Below, piece by piece: positions 4,872 through 6,854 of a stretch of DNA of 6,854 nucleotides. The notes beneath the pieces were generated by a model. The model saw only the letters and a program-made list of their open reading frames with translations, made no database searches and was not told the DNA's origin. Positions within the stretch are counted from its first letter, which is position 1. Every line of letters begins with the position of its first letter. The position numbers and the translations under genes were made by a program. Source of the stretch: Actinomycetota bacterium (GTDB lineage: Bacteria; Actinomycetota; Acidimicrobiia; Acidimicrobiales; Poriferisodalaceae); contig JAADHX010000147.1 in the NCBI GenBank assembly GCA_013151655.1, positions 1-6,854 of the forward strand. Reading direction: 5' to 3'.

Positions 4872-6179
4872 TCAGGAGGTCGGTCGAAGCCGTCTGGCCA
4901 TCCGTTGGCCGAGTGCGACAATCGCGACGCTCGCGCAAACCACGATGCCAATCTCCGCGGGAATGCGGAACCGCGTGATGCCATAGAAGGCGGCGATCAT
5001 GAAGACGGACAAAGAGGCCGTCACGACGAGCGGCCATCGAGGTCGTTTGCTTGGCCAAGACCAGAGCCCGTAACCGGCAAGCGGGACGAGGAGCCAGTAC
5101 TGGAAGAGACCGATTCGGCTGGCCCAAGACTCTCGCCCCTCGAACTGGTTGTACCAGATCATCCGCTCTGGCGCCCACAGGCTCAACCCGAGCCCCAAGC
5201 GCGCGACAACCACCGCCGGAACACGATCCAGATTCTCGCGAACAAAGCTGACGGCCTCGCGCCGGTACACCGCCGAACGCACCGATTCATCCGCCCCTTC
5301 GGGAACCTTGTACTCGATCTCCGTAGCACAGTCGATGAACCAGAATCCCATGGCGCTACCTGAATACGTTTCGGCACAGTTGGCGCCGAGCAGCGTCAAC
5401 CCGTCCTGCGTGGAAATCAACGTCGGCTCATCAAAACGCACTTGGTTCCTGATTACCCAGGGGCTGACCACCATCACCGCGGCTCCTCCAGCGATCGCCA
5501 GGTGCGACAGGCGCAGACCCCAACTGCGATCCTTCGGAAGCAGTGTGAGCGGAACAACTACAACCAACCCCAGCAAAAGCAGTTCGGCTCGCGCTAGACC
5601 AGCCAAACCGAGTGCCACTCCGATGGTTACCGCAGCAAGCCGGCTCGCTCGGCGCTCATAGGCGTACACAGCGAGCAGCACAGCAACCACTCCGGCCGCT
5701 GCGAACGTCTCAGACATGATGAGTCCGTCGTTGACCCACAAGTTGGCGTAGACCGCGGCGATCATCGTCGCGACAAGTGCAATCCACCGGGTGAACAACA
5801 CTCGTGCGAGGAGGCCGACTCCGGCAACGACGAGCGTCCCATAGACGGCCATCGTCAGTCGCTGGGTGAATATCAGGTTCTGATCGACCCACGAAACTGG
5901 CGCCAGCGCGAGGGCCGTGAACGGCGCATGCAGAGCAGACGGGGTCCCCGGAACCCAAGGATGTTCGAACCATCGGCCGTCCGCGATGGTGGCTGCCTGC
6001 GCGAAGTAGTGCAGTTGATCGCCGACAACCTCCTCACCGCGCTTGGCCAGGACGACATAGCTGATGCGAAGTACGCCAGCCAATGCAACGGTTAAGGCAA
6101 ACGCGATTCGAAATGTTCGCCGGTCCAGATCGGCCGCGTCCGGCTCCTGCACAACGTCCGCCTGTTGAGATATTGACAT
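4872..6179 (-). CDS. GT-C type membrane glycosyltransferase (ArnT/PMT-like)
   Basis: 435 aa from ATG6179, with about ten hydrophobic helices spread through the chain. It fits the GT-C fold, which moves a sugar from a polyprenyl phosphate donor to an acceptor outside the membrane. The first outer loop has VGDQLHYFAQA (52-62), whose Asp54 is the likely catalytic or metal-binding residue. NDGLIMSETFA (150-160) is the usual second-loop 'SE' motif, and PWVIRN (240-245) and TRFRIP (402-407) are typical of the family. Cys268 and Cys284 in a probable outer loop could form a disulfide. ATG6179 has AGGGTGAG about 7 nt upstream; a GTG at 6191 would overlap the preceding gene's stop as GTGA and is the alternative. 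It follows the glycosyltransferase that may supply its donor. The exact sugar and acceptor are unknown. Confidence 0.82.
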   Translation of the reverse strand: MSISQQADVVQEPDAADLDRRTFRIAFALTVALAGVLRISYVVLAKRGEEVVGDQLHYFAQAATIADGRWFEHPWVPGTPSALHAPFTALALAPVSWVDQNLIFTQRLTMAVYGTLVVAGVGLLARVLFTRWIALVATMIAAVYANLWVNDGLIMSETFAAAGVVAVLLAVYAYERRASRLAAVTIGVALGLAGLARAELLLLGLVVVVPLTLLPKDRSWGLRLSHLAIAGGAAVMVVSPWVIRNQVRFDEPTLISTQDGLTLLGANCAETYSGSAMGFWFIDCATEIEYKVPEGADESVRSAVYRREAVSFVRENLDRVPAVVVARLGLGLSLWAPERMIWYNQFEGRESWASRIGLFQYWLLVPLAGYGLWSWPSKRPRWPLVVTASLSVFMIAAFYGITRFRIPAEIGIVVCASVAIVALGQRMARRLRPTS

Positions 6180-6187
6180 CGATTCGC

Positions 6188-6854
6188 TCACCCTCGACGG
6201 ACTCGCTCCCCGATCCGCGAATACTTGATGATGCACCAGACAGCGCGGACACCGTCACGCCAACCAATCTTCTTACCCTCGTCGTAGGTTCTACCCGAGT
6301 ACGAGATTCCCACCTCGAATACGCGCAACTGCTTGTTGGCAACCTTCGCGGTGACCTCCGGCTCGAACCCGAAACGGTCCTCCTCGATCTCGATCGACTG
6401 GATGACCTCAAGCCGAAATGCCTTGTAGCAAGTCTCCATGTCGGTGAGGTTGAGGTCGGTGAACATGTTCGATAGGAGCGTCAGAAAGCGATTCCCAAGA
6501 CTGTGCCAGAAGTACAAGACGCGGTGAGGGCGACTAGAGACGAATCGGGAGCCGTAGACCACATCGGCCAGACCAGCCTCGAGCGGCCCCAGTAGTTCGC
6601 CGTACTCAGCAGGGTCGTACTCGAGGTCGGCATCTTGCACGACTACGTAGTCGGCGGCGGCTGTGGCGAACCCGGTACGCAGAGCAGCGCCCTTACCCCG
6701 ATTCGCCGTGTGAGAAATCACGCAGACCCTCCCGTTGGTGATCTCAGTGAGCCTGGCGGCGGTGTCGTCGACTGATCCGTCGTCGACCACGATCACCTCC
6801 GCGACCCACGGCGAATCCAACACCCGATCGATCAGAGTAAGGACAGTCGAAGCC
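6188..6854 (-). CDS. Family 2 glycosyltransferase (polyprenyl-phosphate sugar synthase type), N-terminus outside the window
   Basis: 221 residues are visible; the frame is open to the window end, and the sequence begins ASTVLTLIDRVL, so only about a dozen N-terminal residues are missing. GT-A landmarks are EVIVVDDGSVDDT (19-31), HTANRGKGAALRTGF (48-62), the metal-binding DAD in VVQDADLEYDP (71-81) and ADVVYGSRF (96-104). The C-terminal half has RVLYFWHSLGNRFLTLLSNM, DMETCYKAFR, RFGFEPE and EGKKIGWRDG. This pattern belongs to dolichyl/polyprenyl-phosphate mannose or glucose synthase-like enzymes without membrane helices. It would charge a lipid phosphate with a sugar at the inner membrane face, matching the GT-C enzyme encoded next. 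The stop (TGA, 6188-6190) overlaps a possible GTG start of that gene. Confidence 0.9.
   Translation of the reverse strand, partial: ASTVLTLIDRVLDSPWVAEVIVVDDGSVDDTAARLTEITNGRVCVISHTANRGKGAALRTGFATAAADYVVVQDADLEYDPAEYGELLGPLEAGLADVVYGSRFVSSRPHRVLYFWHSLGNRFLTLLSNMFTDLNLTDMETCYKAFRLEVIQSIEIEEDRFGFEPEVTAKVANKQLRVFEVGISYSGRTYDEGKKIGWRDGVRAVWCIIKYSRIGERVRRG

Noticed and set aside
6188..6823. Glycosyltransferase starting at the GTG at 6823
   Set aside because: The frame stays open to the window end and the family needs the ASTVLTLIDRVL helix and a preceding NE-containing strand, so this is an internal valine.
1..6854. CRISPR arrays, tRNA or rRNA genes, complete insertion sequences
   Set aside because: No regularly spaced repeats, cloverleaf-like segments, transposase frames or paired terminal inverted repeats were seen on either strand.

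Overview
The base and codon composition (GC-rich, mostly G/C third positions, frequent GTG starts, GTGA stop/start overlaps) and the protein families point to a free-living high-GC actinobacterium, possibly of the Acidimicrobiia type. That placement is an inference from composition and gene style, because no marker gene is present. The window splits into a plus-strand left part (1-1853) and a minus-strand right part (1835-6854) that meet head to head.

Left part. The 3' end of a nucleotidyltransferase-like gene (AbiEii type, 1-432) is followed by a short hairpin. Then comes about 440 bp without a convincing gene, holding a bulged stem-loop (628-662) and one doubtful minus-strand reading frame. 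A class I SAM-dependent methyltransferase (877-1731) follows. Next to it is a 21-codon stub (1788-1853) whose first residues match the opening of a VapB-type antitoxin; it breaks off where the neighbouring minus-strand gene ends. An AbiEii-like end plus a VapB stub suggests a toxin-antitoxin-rich, rearranged accessory patch.

Right part, in transcription order from the window end. A family 2 glycosyltransferase (missing about a dozen N-terminal residues) is coupled by a GTGA overlap to a GT-C type membrane glycosyltransferase. Together they suggest polyprenyl-phosphate-sugar dependent decoration of the cell envelope. After 65 bp, a second cluster begins: GNAT acetyltransferase, ECF sigma factor, membrane anti-sigma-like protein and beta-propeller lipoprotein.

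The most interesting point is regulatory. Just before the GNAT gene is GGAAAC-N16-CGTA, almost the textbook Bacillus SigW-type ECF promoter. Just before the sigma gene is GGAACC-N16-TGTA with the same spacing. This suggests the sigma factor drives its own cluster, with a zinc-motif-free membrane anti-sigma and an exported propeller lipoprotein as the likely signalling arm. The stimulus is not visible from the sequence.
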